The notes: generated by a model not told the origin, from the sequence alone. Positions 45,301 through 56,666 are shown, counted from the stretch's first letter. The stretch: 64,000 nucleotides of DNA from Buddleja alternifolia (GCA_019426215.1 CM033402.1:5953246-6017245); one strand, 5' to 3'. Numbers and translations are program-made.

Positions 45301-48300
45301 GTTATCAGTATATCTTCATCTCTAGCTTTAAATGCTGTGAAGATCGATAATCTCAATGAAAATAGGGACAGCTCTGAAGAAACAAAGGAACTCACTTCAC
45401 CAAATGGAAAGTCTGTGGATCACCTGCCGTTGAGTGCATCTACTAAGGATACAGAACAAGATAAGAATAAGTTCCTTTCCAGTGGTGAAGAACAAAAGTT
45501 TGCATCTGTAAATAGTAATACAAGCATGGATTTGGGTTTTCAGCCCAGCAATAGGAAAAATAGCACTGAACTTAATAATGGACCAAATCTCGCAGCTGTC
45601 TCACAAAAACCTGTTTCTATGAAGTCCATGAAGTGTGAAAACAGAAATATACAAGTGCTTTCGAATCCGAATGTGAAGAATTTGGATGACTTATCTAATG
45701 ATTTTCCAAACACATTTATGCTTGACGAAGAGCTGGAACTGGAGCAGAAAACATTAAGGAATGATCATCCTTCTACAGTTGGAAGGTATACCATGCTTGC
45801 TATCTTCCTGAGCTACCTGTATCTGCAACAGTTGGGGTTGTTCCTGTATTGCTTACTATTACCATTTTGACCACTCTATTACCATTTGAAAGTTATGGTA
45901 TTTCCTCATGGTCAGTTAGAGTAATTTAATGAACTCTAGTGCATTACATTTTTGTCAACTGTGAAATTGTTAAATGAAAATGTGTTTCCCATCACATATA
46001 AAGTAGATCTAGAATTCATTGGATATTTTAAAGTTGTGAAGCCAAATGAGCTGATATTCTTATGTTAATTTCTTTCCAGATAAAATTTAAGCATGGGTGT
46101 GTTTATTGGGCTTTATTGGTTTCCTGTATTTTCTTACTATTACCATTTTCTTTCATTGCACATAAATTTCTTCTACATACTCATGGCATTTTGGCTTATT
46201 TTCGTAAACGGTCATTGCAGGATTGGTGATGAAGAGAATGAAGTTATTGTCAATAATCAAGCCATTGAGAGGCTCGTAATTGTCACCCAGGTAAGGCCAT
46301 GAACCTCGGGTTGGCTTCATTTTTTTTTGAAATTATAAGACCTCTGATGAAAAGTTAAATTTTAGTTTGATTTTTGAATTAATTACTAACTAAATTGTAT
46401 ACTACAGAATAGTCGAATGCGTGAAGGACCTTCTGAAGAATCAAAAACCATAACCAGTGAGCTTGCTTCAGCTATAAATGATGGACTCTGCTTTTACGAG
46501 CAGGTTGACAGCTTGTTTTTGGAATATCTATTGAATTATATCAAAACTAAAATCAATTCTTCTTACCTTCTATCAACTTTGCAGGAACTAAATTCGAAGG
46601 CGTCTCATCGTAGACACAATAAGCCTATTAAGAAAAACAGGGATGAGAGCTCTGGGCAATCTGCTAACAATGCTTCTATACTAAATTCAAGGGCTCCTAA
46701 TAATTCCACTGGAGGGAGCAGCTGTGAATTGCCTGGAAGTTCCAATTCACGAAGGAAGCAAAATAAAGGCAGCTCCAAACAGCAGTCGTTTAAGCAGCGG
46801 TTATTCCCTGGCAACTTTAGAGCACATGGAAGTGGCCAAAACTCTCATGGCTTAATATCTGAAAGCCCACCTAGTGATACAATTGGCTTTTTCTTTGGTT
46901 CTTCACCTCCAGATAATCATGTGTGAGTAGCACAATTCGTCCCATCTTCAACATTTTAATTAGGGTAAATTACATAGAAACCTCCTGTTGGAGACCCTAA
47001 TTACGAAAAAGCCCCTGAGGTTTGGGAATTACCATAACTTCCCCAGTAAAAGTAGATGACCATTTCACACCATCAGTAAAAACAAATTACTATTTCATCC
47101 CTGACAGTGGGTTTGTTGGTAATTTCTTAACTCTCAGGGGCTGCCTGTAATTACACAATAAGTGAGGGAGTTTGCATGTAATTTCATCTACATTAGTGAA
47201 TGATTTTTCCATGAGGTTTGTCGGTTAAATTTGTTTTTTCTGGTGCTGCTAAAACCCGATTTGGATTTTTCCAGGCTGAGGCCTTCAAAGTTGAGTGCTT
47301 CACCTCAGAGCAATCTATCAGGAAGTAGCCCACCAGTTGGTTCAGTTCCAAAACCATTTCCGCCATTTCGACATCCAAGTCATAAACTACTCGAGGAAAA
47401 TGGATTCAAACAGCAGCAGTGAGTAAAATTTATTTTAGAGTCACTTCAAGGCTGCATACCGGCTTTGATATTTGTCAACCGATTTGAGCATGTTTGAAAA
47501 GAGTTTTTAAGTTTGGCTTATTGTAAATTTTCGTCTTTAAAGGTATAAAAAGTACCGCAAACGTTGCCTTAGTGAACGAAAGAAAAGGGGCATTGGTTGT
47601 AGTGAGGTAATTTTCAGAACAGTGCTAACAGTATTATTTCAAACAATTGTTAAGAGATTTTATCTCATTTTCCTGTTGCTTGCAGGAGATGAATAAACTG
47701 TACAGGTTTTGGTGTTATTTCTTAAGGAACATGTTTATTCCTGACATGTACGATGAATTCCAGAAGTTAGCTCTCGAAGATGCTGCTGCTGGTTACAATT
47801 ATGGAATAGAGTGCCTATTCAGGTTTTATAGGTATAATTTGTTTATTATTTGGTTTGTATTTTTGAATACTCGTATATTATTGAATTTTCTCATCTTTTC
47901 TTCATTTCCTTGGCTCGATTCTCTTGCAACACAACTCTCTTCCTAACGGAAGTTGTTCATTTTAATGTTTTGTTTTGGTAATTATCATGTAAATACATTT
48001 ATCATTTTGTTTTCTTATCTCAGTTATGGTTTGGAGAAGGATTTCAGAGAGGACCTCTATGAGGACTTTGAACAGCTCACATTCGACTTCTATAAAAAGG
48101 GGAACCTTTATGGCCTGGAAAAGTATTGGTAATCATTTGCCCTTTTTAACTACTCTGTCCCCATATTCCGTTGTGACTATCATGGTAAAATTGTGATGGT
48201 ATAATTATATGTATAGATGTTTTACAATGTTGGTTGAAACTCTACTTAGTACAAATTAGTTTGATAGGTTCTGTAGTTTCTCGCTAAACATGATGTTTAT

Positions 48301-48940
48301 AATTTTTTTCCCACCAAATAATGTGAATAATGTGTTATTGCTCCTTAGTTACTCACACCGGAATACTAACTTTGCCAGCTTCTCTGTGCTATTTCTTGCT
48401 ATTTTTGGGGTTTGTGGGCTCGGAGGCAAATACTTGTCCGTTAATCTCGAAAATATAACATAATGAGACGGCAAAAATGCTATCTGTTGAAATATCAAGC
48501 GTTTCGCCATGTAAGACAAACTATGTCAACCGAGGGTCTTATAATATTGTGTAAATTACATAGAGTCTTCCTACTTGAGACCCTTGTTACGAAAGTACCA
48601 TGAAGTTTGAGAGATTACCATAGATTCCCTATCTGTAACAACATATTGCAATTTCGCCTCTGTTTATTGAGTTGTCTGGATGTGACAAGGGCTGTTTCAG
48701 TAATTTGCAAATGTGCCCCTAATAATTAGCGTTGGCATGTAATTATTCCTTTAAAATTGGTCACATGGCTTATTTTATTTTGGCAGGGCATTTCACCATT
48801 ATCGAGAGGTTTGTGACAATAGAGAACCAGTGAAGAAGCATCCAGAATTGGATAGGCTGCTCAGAGAAGAGTATCGTAGTTTGGACGACTTCAACCGTGC
48901 CAAAGTTAAGAATACTTCCATAAAAGAGGATAGCCATTAA
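42304..48940 (+). CDS. LARP1: La-related protein 1 (LARP1)
   Basis: LARP1 binds mRNA (poly(A) and 5'-terminal pyrimidine or cap-proximal sequence in studied species); in plants it acts in heat-triggered mRNA decay and TOR-dependent translation. The 14 exons sum to 2736 bp and encode 911 aa: 42304-42588, 43639-44107, 44252-44417, 44762-44852, 45083-45154, 45250-45785, 46221-46290, 46408-46503, 46585-46922, 47275-47418, 47543-47606, 47686-47831, 48024-48128, 48787-48940. The N-terminal 250 residues are Gly/Pro-rich and disordered. The La motif covers about 292-375 ([20 protein letters not shown], then [20 protein letters not shown]). The C-terminal DM15 repeats begin near residue 745 ([20 protein letters not shown]) and include [16 protein letters not shown] and [18 protein letters not shown]. 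All junctions are GT-AG. Introns 9 and 13 carry copies of the transposon family also found in AGO4. Confidence 0.95.
44938..44956 (+). repeat. Poly-G tract in LARP1 intron 4
   Basis: An almost unbroken run of G (about 17) followed by further G-rich sequence to 44973; could form a G-quadruplex in pre-mRNA. It may be length-variable and prone to sequencing error. Confidence 0.7.
46957..47192. mobile_element. Inverted-repeat element, AATTAC family, in LARP1 intron 9
   Basis: The clearest copy. The left arm AAATTACATAGAAACCTCC, CCTAATTACGAAAAAGCCCC, then GGGAATTACCATAAC faces the right arm, whose reverse complement reads GAAATTACATGCAAACTCCC, TGTGTAATTACAGGCAGCCC, then AAGAAATTACCAACAA. Confidence 0.75.
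48547..48755. mobile_element. Inverted-repeat element, AATTAC family, in LARP1 intron 13
   Basis: Left: GTAAATTACATAGAGTCTTCC, then GAGACCCTTGTTACGAAAG and GAGATTACCATAGATTCCC. Right: CAGTAATTTGCAAATGTGCCC and GGCATGTAATTATTCC. Same order and orientation as the intron 9 copy. Confidence 0.7.
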
Positions 48941-49469
48941 GGCCACTTATTGATTGATATTTCTCCTTGGCTGCAATCAACTGACAAATTTTTGAGGTAA
49001 AGAATTCTAACAGCTTGGGTAACCCATTTTTGGAGTGGGATTTTTGTATATATAGTGTGTTGATAGAGTCGTAGTAGTCGTCCCGTTAGGGCGGGAGAGA
49101 ATGTTTTGATGCCAGAGTAGGTTCATAAGGTCTCTATAGTGTTTCTTCTATAGTAGTCTAACTGGCTTGAGGAGGCTTGCTATAGGGTTTATAACAACTT
49201 GTATATAAGGATAAGTTTAGAACCAAGAGGGATGAGATTTGACGGTAAGTTTGAAAGTTATGCCCTTGTTTTACAAGTCGCAAATGTGATTCGGATTCTC
49301 TGTACAATCATAATAATTCATATGATGGTACTTATGTGGTGTCCATTTATATACGGATAATTATGATTGTAGCTGGATATGAAACTCCATGAGAATCAAT
49401 ATTGCTTTTCTTGTAAGCAAAGAAATTGTATGAAAAATGAATCAAATTACTCGATATTCTACAACATTC

Positions 49470-49720
49470 CATATTGATCGTTAAAAGATCATTTTGAGTT
49501 CGATTCGGTTTACATAATGAACAAGTTTCAAAATATTTTTACGTTCAAGAAAGTTTGGAGTTCGGCTCGAGCTTGATTATATCAATTAAAAAATAAATAA
49601 ACTATGATTAACATATGAAGCTACTCTAGTTCGTCTTGTGACCAACTCAGACCAATTCGGTTAAAGCTCATTCAAGTTTGAGTCTATTAACAATCAAATC
49701 AAGGTCAACCTTGATAAATA
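49470..49720. repeat. Dispersed CTCGAAC-type repeat, copy 7
   Basis: Contains GAGTTCGGCTCGAGCTTGAT, TCAAGTTTGAGTC and AACAATCAAATCAAGG. Confidence 0.45.
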
Positions 49721-49855
49721 TTCAAACAAACTCTACAAATTGTTGATTAATCATTGTTCATTGATTGTTATTTGATATTTTGAATGTAAGTACTCGTGGT
49801 TTTCTTCAAATTTTGGGTGAAATACTTATTGAGATTTACAGCCAATTCTAAGATT

Positions 49856-50027
49856 GTGTTTGGCTAAACTTAGTTTAAAGAGTTTATAAGCTCTTTTTGG
49901 GGTTCCCTCATTTTTTTTTAAAAGCTTATAAGTTCATAATATCTTATTTTAAAAACTTATAAGCTGTTTCACAAAAAAAATTACTAAATATTTTATAAGA
50001 AAAGAGCTTACAAGCTTAGCCAAGCAC
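49856..50027. mobile_element. Small MITE related to 26824-27081
   Basis: Ends GTGTTTGGCTAAACTT and reverse complement GTGCTTGGCTAAGCTTGTA, with TTATAAGCTCTTTT and AAAACTTATAAGCTG inside. The flanks TCTAAGATT and TCTATATTT are only loosely alike. Confidence 0.55.
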
Positions 50028-50049
50028 TCTATATTTGAGGTCTAATCTT

Positions 50050-50460
50050 TTATTCTTTTCTATGAATAAAGTCAAAAACGAGTTTATTACGACACTTAGC
50101 CACTTGGTTATCAATGCAACCGTTGCTTTTAATACCTGTGCAGCACTCGACCCTTCCTCCTGCTTTCGTATTGCACTTAGCTCCTTCTAATTGCTCGTTA
50201 ATGGTGGAATCAGAGTCATCATTTCCTTGGAAGAACATCTAGAATCAATGGCCTTAGCCCTTAGGTTCACAAATTGTCAGATTAAAACCCCTTTTTTGTT
50301 TCTTGGATTCAACAAGAGCAAATTGATTCACATTATGTAAATTTGGCTCTGAAGGGTAATCGAATTGCTGCACAAATACACAACTTCTACCAAATTTTTA
50401 ATTTTTGAATAACTTCAAAATCTTGAAAAAAGATGCCACTTAGGTTCTTAGGGCCACACC
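50050..50460 (-). pseudogene. Truncated duplicate of the C2H2/EAR gene (exon 1 only)
   Basis: Read on the minus strand, this matches exon 1 of the gene at 53452-54608: NDDSDSTINEQLEGAKCNT and SNGCIDNQVAKCR correspond to NDDSNSTINEQLKGAKCNT and SNGCIDNQGAKCR. The copy stops within exon 1 and then runs into unrelated sequence; no finger or EAR exon follows. The frame is also broken in the upstream part. Its 5' flank continues at 51602-51960, beyond an inserted transposon. Confidence 0.85.
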
Positions 50461-50479
50461 GTCACAGACTCATAATTAT

Positions 50480-51601
50480 AGGGTTATTTGCGTCCACCTC
50501 CCCTCATGTATTAAAATTTGGCATCCACCATCTCTATGTGTAAATTTTTTTATATAAACTACCTTTTTTACCCTTAATTTATATTTGTATTTCTTATTTT
50601 TCATTTCATTTCATCCCTTTATTTTTTTTATTAAATAGCAAAAAAGAAAGGAATATAAGTTATGCTTATGGAAATTCTTAATTACAAATAATTTTAATGA
50701 ATAGTTATTTTTAATTATAAATAGCTATAACAAATAATATATTAAAGTGAAAATTACCCTCCCCGTGAAAAAAAATAAAATAGATTTTTTATATCAAGAA
50801 CATCATATCAGTATTATTTTCTTTCCATCTCACAATACCCATTCTACAATCTTTTCATTTGAAATAACACAATAAACAAAGATCTAAAAACTGAAAGAGT
50901 AGTTTCGTTTTAAATTCTTACTTAAGGACCCGTAAATGATTTTGAAGTAGAAACTGAAAAGGATCTACATATTCGTTGATAAATTATGAATCTCATTGTT
51001 TATTTTCGTTTTCAAGTTAACTTTTTTTTCTCTTTATATTTGTTTTACTTCTTATTAGTTCCTACTGAGAACAAAAATGAAGATGAATACAAATTGAAAA
51101 AGACGAAAATATATAATGGGACATTGAAGTTAAAATGAAACTACTTTATGAGTTTTTAGATTTTTGTCTATTACAATAATCAATAAAATAAATCTAGATA
51201 TAAACTTTTTATTTTTTATAAAAGAAATAAAGCATCAAAAATATAATTCAAGAAACACACAATGAAAATTAAAGAAACACTTATTTAAGTTTATTTAAAA
51301 TAAGTTTGATATATTGGTTGCTATACATGTTTTTAAATAAAAGTAACTATTCATTAGAATTAATGAAAAACTCCCGTGAGGATAATTTTTATTTCCTTCT
51401 TCTTTTCTATTTAATAAGAAAAATAAAGAAATGAAATGAAAAATAGAAAATAGGAAAAATAAATAAACTAAGGGTAGGAAAGGTAGTTTATAGGAGTAAT
51501 TTTTTTTTTCCCACATAAGGGTGGTGGATGCCAAATTTTAATACATGAGGGAAGGTTCTTACCAAAGACCAATACCTAGGGAGGCGAATGCAAATAACCC
51601 T
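50480..51601. mobile_element. Non-autonomous Mutator-like element, 1.1 kb, long TIRs
   Basis: The left end AGGGTTATTTGCGTCCACCT and right reverse complement AGGGTTATTTGCATTCGCCT begin inverted arms of roughly 240 bp (shared blocks include CTCATGTATTAAAATTTGGC and TTCATTTCATTTC). The right arm has an extra ~25-bp insertion near 51556-51582. ATAATTAT flanks the element at 50472-50479 and 51602-51609, which can be read as an 8-bp, or with a one-base shift a 9-bp, duplication. No transposase ORF. Confidence 0.85.
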
Positions 51602-51975
51602 ATAATTATATCGTATATATACTTTACATAGATATCGTCGTGATGTGATGAGAAAGTCCTATATATATATGTACATATATATATATATATATGTATATTG
51701 TAAAATAGGTTTTTATTAGGATGGATTGGAGAGTCCTTAATTTGTAAGGGAAGTAAGTTAACAAGGAAATCAAATCACACTCTAGTTAGGAATTCGTACG
51801 TGTTTATCACTTTCCGATTAGGAATCGGTACGCGTTTATCACTTTCCGATTTTTGTAGTCATATGTTTATCAATTAATTGCAGTTCAGTGGTTAACACTC
51901 TAATTAGGAATCCGCGGACTAAAACTCTATGATCGCAAACGGGGTTTCTATGAATAAAGTCAAAGGAGTTTATTA
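51602..51975. repeat. Duplicated 5' flank of the C2H2/EAR pseudogene
   Basis: GGAGAGTCCTTAATTTGTAA and GGAAATCAAATCACACTCTA here parallel GGAGAGTCCTTATTCTGTAA and GGAAATCGAATCACACTCAA at 54750-54810 upstream of the intact gene. CTATGAATAAAGTCAAA at about 51951 also matches text at 50061, marking a possible duplication junction. Confidence 0.7.
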
Positions 51976-52059
51976 AGATTGTGAATGTTCCGATTGAAGC
52001 ACTATACATTACTCTTTAAAGCTTTGATGCACTTCGCATCAAGAACAGTTAATGAGTTC

Positions 52060-52640
52060 AAGCCCGCTCGAAACTCAAAAGCTCGGGTTGAATATTTTCA
52101 AGATTGAGCCGCAGGTTGGGGCTTGAATTCATATTCAAGCCGAGTGTGAACGAAGACAGACTCAACTTAATTGAGTCCGGACTCATAAATAAATTATATA
52201 TATAAGAAATATATATGCATAGAGTTAAAATAATATACTAACATGCAAAACTATATAAACAAAATTTCATAACTATATGGATAATATGGAATTCAAATTG
52301 GACGAAAAATAAGTCAACCGTATTTTAATTGAAAATATTCTCAAGTAGCGAAACAATATAGGAAAATAAGTAGTGTTTTCGACTTCATGAAACCACGTTT
52401 AAGGATTTTTAGTACGAATATAGTTTAATTGTGATGATTTTGAAATTGTTATGTTTTTTCTTTATTAGGTAGATTTATTTTAACAATTGTACTAAAAAGA
52501 TAAAAATGCTGGTATTCTAAATTCAAATTGGCTCGGGCTCGGCTTGAAGCTCGTCAAGCTGGGACCAAGCCTTGAACACAAGCTCGTTTAGTATCAACCC
52601 AAGCGTGAGCCTATGCAAACTCGGCTTGATTGACAGCCTG
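52060..52640. repeat. Dispersed CTCGAAC-type repeat, copy 8 (longest)
   Basis: CCCGCTCGAAACTCAAAAGC, TCAAGCCGAGTGTGAAC, GGCTCGGGCTCGGCTTGAAG and AAGCTCGTTTAGTATCAACC. The two ends are richest in these motifs and the middle is AT-rich. Confidence 0.5.
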
Positions 52641-52679
52641 TTACGAGCCAAAATGATAAAGTCGCTGATAAGCAGATTA

Positions 52680-53095
52680 CGCCTTTCATTATACGCTTTT
52701 AAATTTGATAAATATGCAATTAGTTAGTTTAATAGTTAATTAGTTAATTAGTTAGTTAGTACAAGGGTCTTTAAGTCATTTGTTAGATTTATTAGGGGTA
52801 CAAATGTAATTTCCTGTATTTATATTTTTACCGTGTTGTCTTCTACAAATGAGCAGTATATTAGCTCCTTCTAAAGCTTGTAATTGGGGTCATTGAATGA
52901 ATTAGGTGTTGTGTGAAATTGATTCTCTCTCTATAATTCTCTCTATTGTGACTTTGGGGAAGATTATTTTCAGAATTGGTTCTTAATCCCCAATTCTCAA
53001 ATACTTTCTGAAATTTTCTCCAGGATCAATTGAATCCTCAGAAAATTTCACTAACTTTACCATGATTGAAAAAAGTTCGTATCACAGCCTATTAA
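52680..53095 (+). repeat. Possible solo LTR remnant
   Basis: The segment has LTR-like composition (GTATATTAGCTCC, then TGTAATTGGGGTCATT, GAATTAGG and a CT-rich tail) and ends near GTATCACAGCC, which is close to the primer-binding sequence TGGTATCAGAGC used by plant copia elements. Clear TG..CA ends and flanking duplication were not found. Confidence 0.25.
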
Positions 53096-53451
53096 TTAAA
53101 TTCCATTGAAATGTCAATGGGTCTAAATTCTATTATCACAAACGGGTTCTAATCTTGACCTCCAAGCAACTGTCTAGTTGGTTTACCAAGAGAAAATCGA
53201 GTTGCACCATGAGAAACTACGAAAATTGGAAAATTGAAATACAACTTTCCATTATTTTCGATGGAAAATAACAGCATAATAATTTAAGCATGAAAATTAA
53301 CAAATAAGACACAGTTTCTATAAGAAACTAGTACATGTTTGCAAAAAAGCCCTACCAATACAAATAGCTTAACTTTAAACCCTATAATTTACCAATACAA
53401 ATAACTTGAAAACTTTAAAATAACTTAATAACTTAACCAAGAATCAATTCC

Positions 53452-54608
53452 TTACAACTCTAACTCAATTAAATGATCAGGAATTTTATTCTCGGAGTCA
53501 TCCTCGTCCTCATCTTCATCGTCTGGCATCTCGTTAAGATCAAAAAGCAGCACTTTTCGTGCCGTTTTAGCAACCTTTTGATCTTTACCACGGTTAGGAC
53601 TAGGAACCGATCCTTGATTCGAACTGAACCTCTTCGTACCTCCAAAACCCCGGCCCAAAGGTAACTTCTTGTTACAAATCTTGTCATCGTTAGGAGATTT
53701 TCGGCTTGATCCAGGGTTCTTCCTGGTGTTGACAATGGTGATCTTGAACTTGTTGTGACTTGACCTATGGCCTCCCAATGCTTGATGACTTGGAAAACTC
53801 CTATTACAAATCTCGCATATATGTTTTTCCGGGCTTACTTCTGTTTCTACTGATGATTTTGAATCAGTAGGCGACAATTTTTCTGTTTCTACTGATGAAT
53901 TTGAATCAGTAGGCAACACTTTTTCTGCTGTTTGATAACGTCTCGTGCAACACTTAGCCTTTCCTTTTGACTCTTGAATATAGAACAAAAGAATATATAC
54001 CTTAGTTAGTAAAAAGGTCGGTACTTAATACATACAGGTTACAACGAAAAAAATCAACAAAGAATACAAGAACGGAAAACAAACATATTCACATTCGTAC
54101 AAGTAAAATACTCTCCTTCTGGTTGAGGGATTTCTTGTGTATGGAACAAAAGAATATATCCCTTAGAGGATGACAAAAGTCGGTACTTAATACATACGAG
54201 TTACCCCAAAAAAAAAAAAAAAAAAACAGAGAATGCAAAACAAATATAGATTCACATATGTACGGGTAAAATACCTCCTTGTGGCTGAGGATTTTCTCGA
54301 GTATCCCTGCGACCCCCCGTCCCTCCATTATTTTTAGTACCCGTGCGACACTTAGCCCCTTGGTTATCAATGCAACCGTTGCTTTTAGTACCCGTGCAAC
54401 GCTCAACCCTTTCTCTTGCTTCCGTATTGCACTTAGCTCCTTTTAATTGCTCGTTAATGGTAGAATTAGAGTCATCATTATCCTTGGAAGAACATCTAGA
54501 ATCAATGGCCTTAGGTTCACAAATTTTCAGAGAAGAACCCCTCTTTTGTTTCTTGGATTTAACATCAACTTGATTCTCATTATGGAAATTGGGCTCTGGA
54601 AGGATCAT
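53452..54608 (-). CDS. C2H2 zinc-finger/EAR repressor, two-exon model
   Basis: Exon 1 (54275-54608) starts at ATG (MILPEPNFHNEN) and ends in phase 1 at CAAGGAG/GTATTT; exon 2 (53452-53972) begins after TATTCAAG. Together they make 855 bp and 284 aa. Neither exon ORF has another usable ATG: the apparent starts at 53988 and 54656 are TTG and GTG, which supports splicing. The protein has one intact plant finger, ICEICNRSFPSHQALGGHRS, a decayed second finger (ICNKK, then GFGGTKRFSSN, in which the second Cys and both His ligands are lost), and a C-terminal EAR motif FDLNEMPDDEDEDE. Exon 1 contains a Cys-containing TGTKSNG/TGTKNNG repeat and basic KSKKQKRG. A nuclear repressor is inferred. A duplicated but defective exon-like segment lies in the intron. 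Confidence 0.65.
53973..54290 (-). repeat. Intronic tandem duplication with a pseudo-exon
   Basis: About 160 bp at 53973-54128 repeats at 54135-54290: AGAACAAAAGAATATAT, GTCGGTACTTAATACATAC and ATTCACAT.CGTAC occur in both. In the minus orientation the inner copy offers a small exon (IPQPEGE) whose donor reads GGAGAGTATT instead of GGAGGTATT, so joining it would break the frame. It is most likely a decayed copy of the exon 1 end. Confidence 0.65.
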
Positions 54609-54974
54609 TGAATTGCTGCACAAAATTTTGATCTTTGAATAACTTCTTAGGGCCACCCCGTCATATAGATATAGTCATGGGAGAGTCCTATATATATATA
54701 TGTATACATGTAGGTTCTTGTTGTTAATTGTCACATAGATTAATTAAGGTGGAGAGTCCTTATTCTGTAAGGAAGTAAGTAAACAAGGAAATCGAATCAC
54801 ACTCAAATTGGGAATCCGTACGATGAGTACTTGAGTTTATCACTTTCCTATACATTATAAACACATTGTGAGTCCTACATATATATTGTAGTCCTTTAGT
54901 TAAATTATTAACCCTATATATATTGTAGTCCATAAACACATTGAAATAATAACATTAACAGTGATATACATTAA
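54609..54974. other. Upstream region of the C2H2/EAR gene
   Basis: Promoter region by position. Homologous to 51602-51860. A TATATATATATATG run at 54691-54704 could serve as a TATA region. Confidence 0.4.
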
Positions 54975-55586
54975 AAATTACTAAAACCCCCCAAAAATAA
55001 TTTTTCATATCCAAAAAACTCATGAAAATATTTTTCAATCTCAAAAACCCATTCTACAAACTTTTCATTCCAAAAACCCCAAAAGTGAGGATTAACAACT
55101 TTTTTGACTAAACTACCCTTCATTTATTAAGTTAATAATTGATCAATTATTTTTCTTATTGTAATAATTTTGTTTTAATTCTTTCAAATTGATGAATCAT
55201 AAAGTCTGGATTTTATTTTGTAATGTTAGTTATTTAAAATATTTGTATATAATTTATTTTGAATTTAATATGGTAATTATCTATAAAAATATGTTTTAAA
55301 TGTTTTAAAAAGATTAAAAAATTTGAATATTTAAAATTAAAATCATAGTTAGCACCAACTTTTAATATAAATTTTTTAAATAAATAAATAAATTTCATTG
55401 CAATACTACAATTGATTAATTTTTGACCTAGAAGGCTAAGGGCAATTAAGTCCATAAACTTGTTAACCTTAAATATTGAGTTTTTTGGAATGAAAAGTTG
55501 ATGGAGTGGGTTTTCTGGATTGAAAATATTATCATGAATTTTTTGGATGTAAAAGTTCATTTTAAGAGTCTTTTAATAATTTTCCC
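54975..55586. mobile_element. ~610-bp long-TIR element (copy B)
   Basis: Left AAATTACTAAAACCCCCCAA, ATCCAAAAAACTCATGAAAA, then CATTCCAAAAACCCC; right reverse complement GAAAATTATTAAAAGACTC, ATCCAAAAAATTCATGATAA, then CATTCCAAAAAACTC. The best-preserved copy of the family at 39942. The 108-codon ORF inside is AT-rich noise. Confidence 0.7.
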
Positions 55587-56666
55587 TAAATTATATAATG
55601 TATATAACTATGTCATGCATTAAATTAATAATATCACTAAATACATGCAACTGTGCAAGAAATCTATAGTAATGTTGATATAGTTTAGTGGTTGATTAAT
55701 TTGGGGATCCAAGTCCGAATAGCTAAATTTTTCAACTTTGTTCAGTTGATATCCATGTCATTGACGAGTTATCAATTTTACTCGATCCAAATTTGAAAAA
55801 TCCTGAATTAAGATATTTTCCGGTGAGTATTTGAATTTACAGATGAAATTTGAAAAAAATCAGGCAATAGAACTTAAATTGAACTGAGTCAACAGATATA
55901 GGATTGAATTTGATAAATGTTATATTAAAAGATGGAAACAGAAAAATAGCAAATTAACTTCTTCCCCAAGAAATATTATTGTTACCTAAATATAATGTCA
56001 AATTTTGTAATGAATCCATTTATATATGTCCAACTGCTAATTTGTTTACCAAAAAAAAACTCCTCCTCTCTTTTTACTTTTATTTTTAATAGTATTAATA
56101 TCCAACCCATGTTCGATTTCTTAGCGACTATATATACTAAGAGGCCGTTTGGCCCAACTTTTGAAATGCTAAAAAATGCGTTTAGTCTATTAGCATCAAT
56201 TTTTGGTGTGTTTGGCCCCATTTCCTATAGTCTTGTTCAGCATTTTTGCATTACAACAACACGTCTTGGAAAAGTTGGAAATCCTATCTTTTTCCATAAT
56301 TAATTATATAGGAATCAATTATCTCATAATTAATTATGCAAAAACTGGGCAAAATTAACCCTAAATTACAAGTGGGAACTGCCTATAATTTAGGAAAAAT
56401 TGTATATCTGTTAATTACCTAATCCTTTTTACTTTCAATCTAATTATTACTCAATCCGGAAATTCAGTTTCAATGAAACTTGAAAACAAGAATGGCTAGA
56501 AGTCTAGAACAACTATGCCATTCAATGGCACTATCTTGTAAAAACTCCTAATCCAGCGGGCACACTCAATGTTTGTGCTTAATCAATTAAAATTTATACG
56601 TATTAATTGATTATTTAAGCATAATATCAGTATTATAATCTTATATGATATTTATATATACATATA
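55587..56666. other. AT-rich intergenic stretch
   Basis: No gene. Around 56143-56225 the text GGCCGTTTGGCCCAACTTTT and GTTTGGCCCCATTTCC suggests one more degraded MITE. Confidence 0.4.

Larger units (their letters stand above)
48941..50049. other. LARP1 3' UTR and intergenic DNA
   Basis: 3' UTR of LARP1 followed by a CTCGAAC-type repeat (49470-49720) and a small hAT-like MITE (49856-50027). No gene. Confidence 0.5.

Noticed and set aside
51295..51534. 79-aa ORF on the minus strand
   Set aside because: It lies entirely within the inverted arm of the Mutator-like element and is low complexity.
55234..55560. 108-aa ORF on the minus strand
   Set aside because: It is contained in the long-inverted-repeat element copy B and has random AT-rich amino-acid composition.
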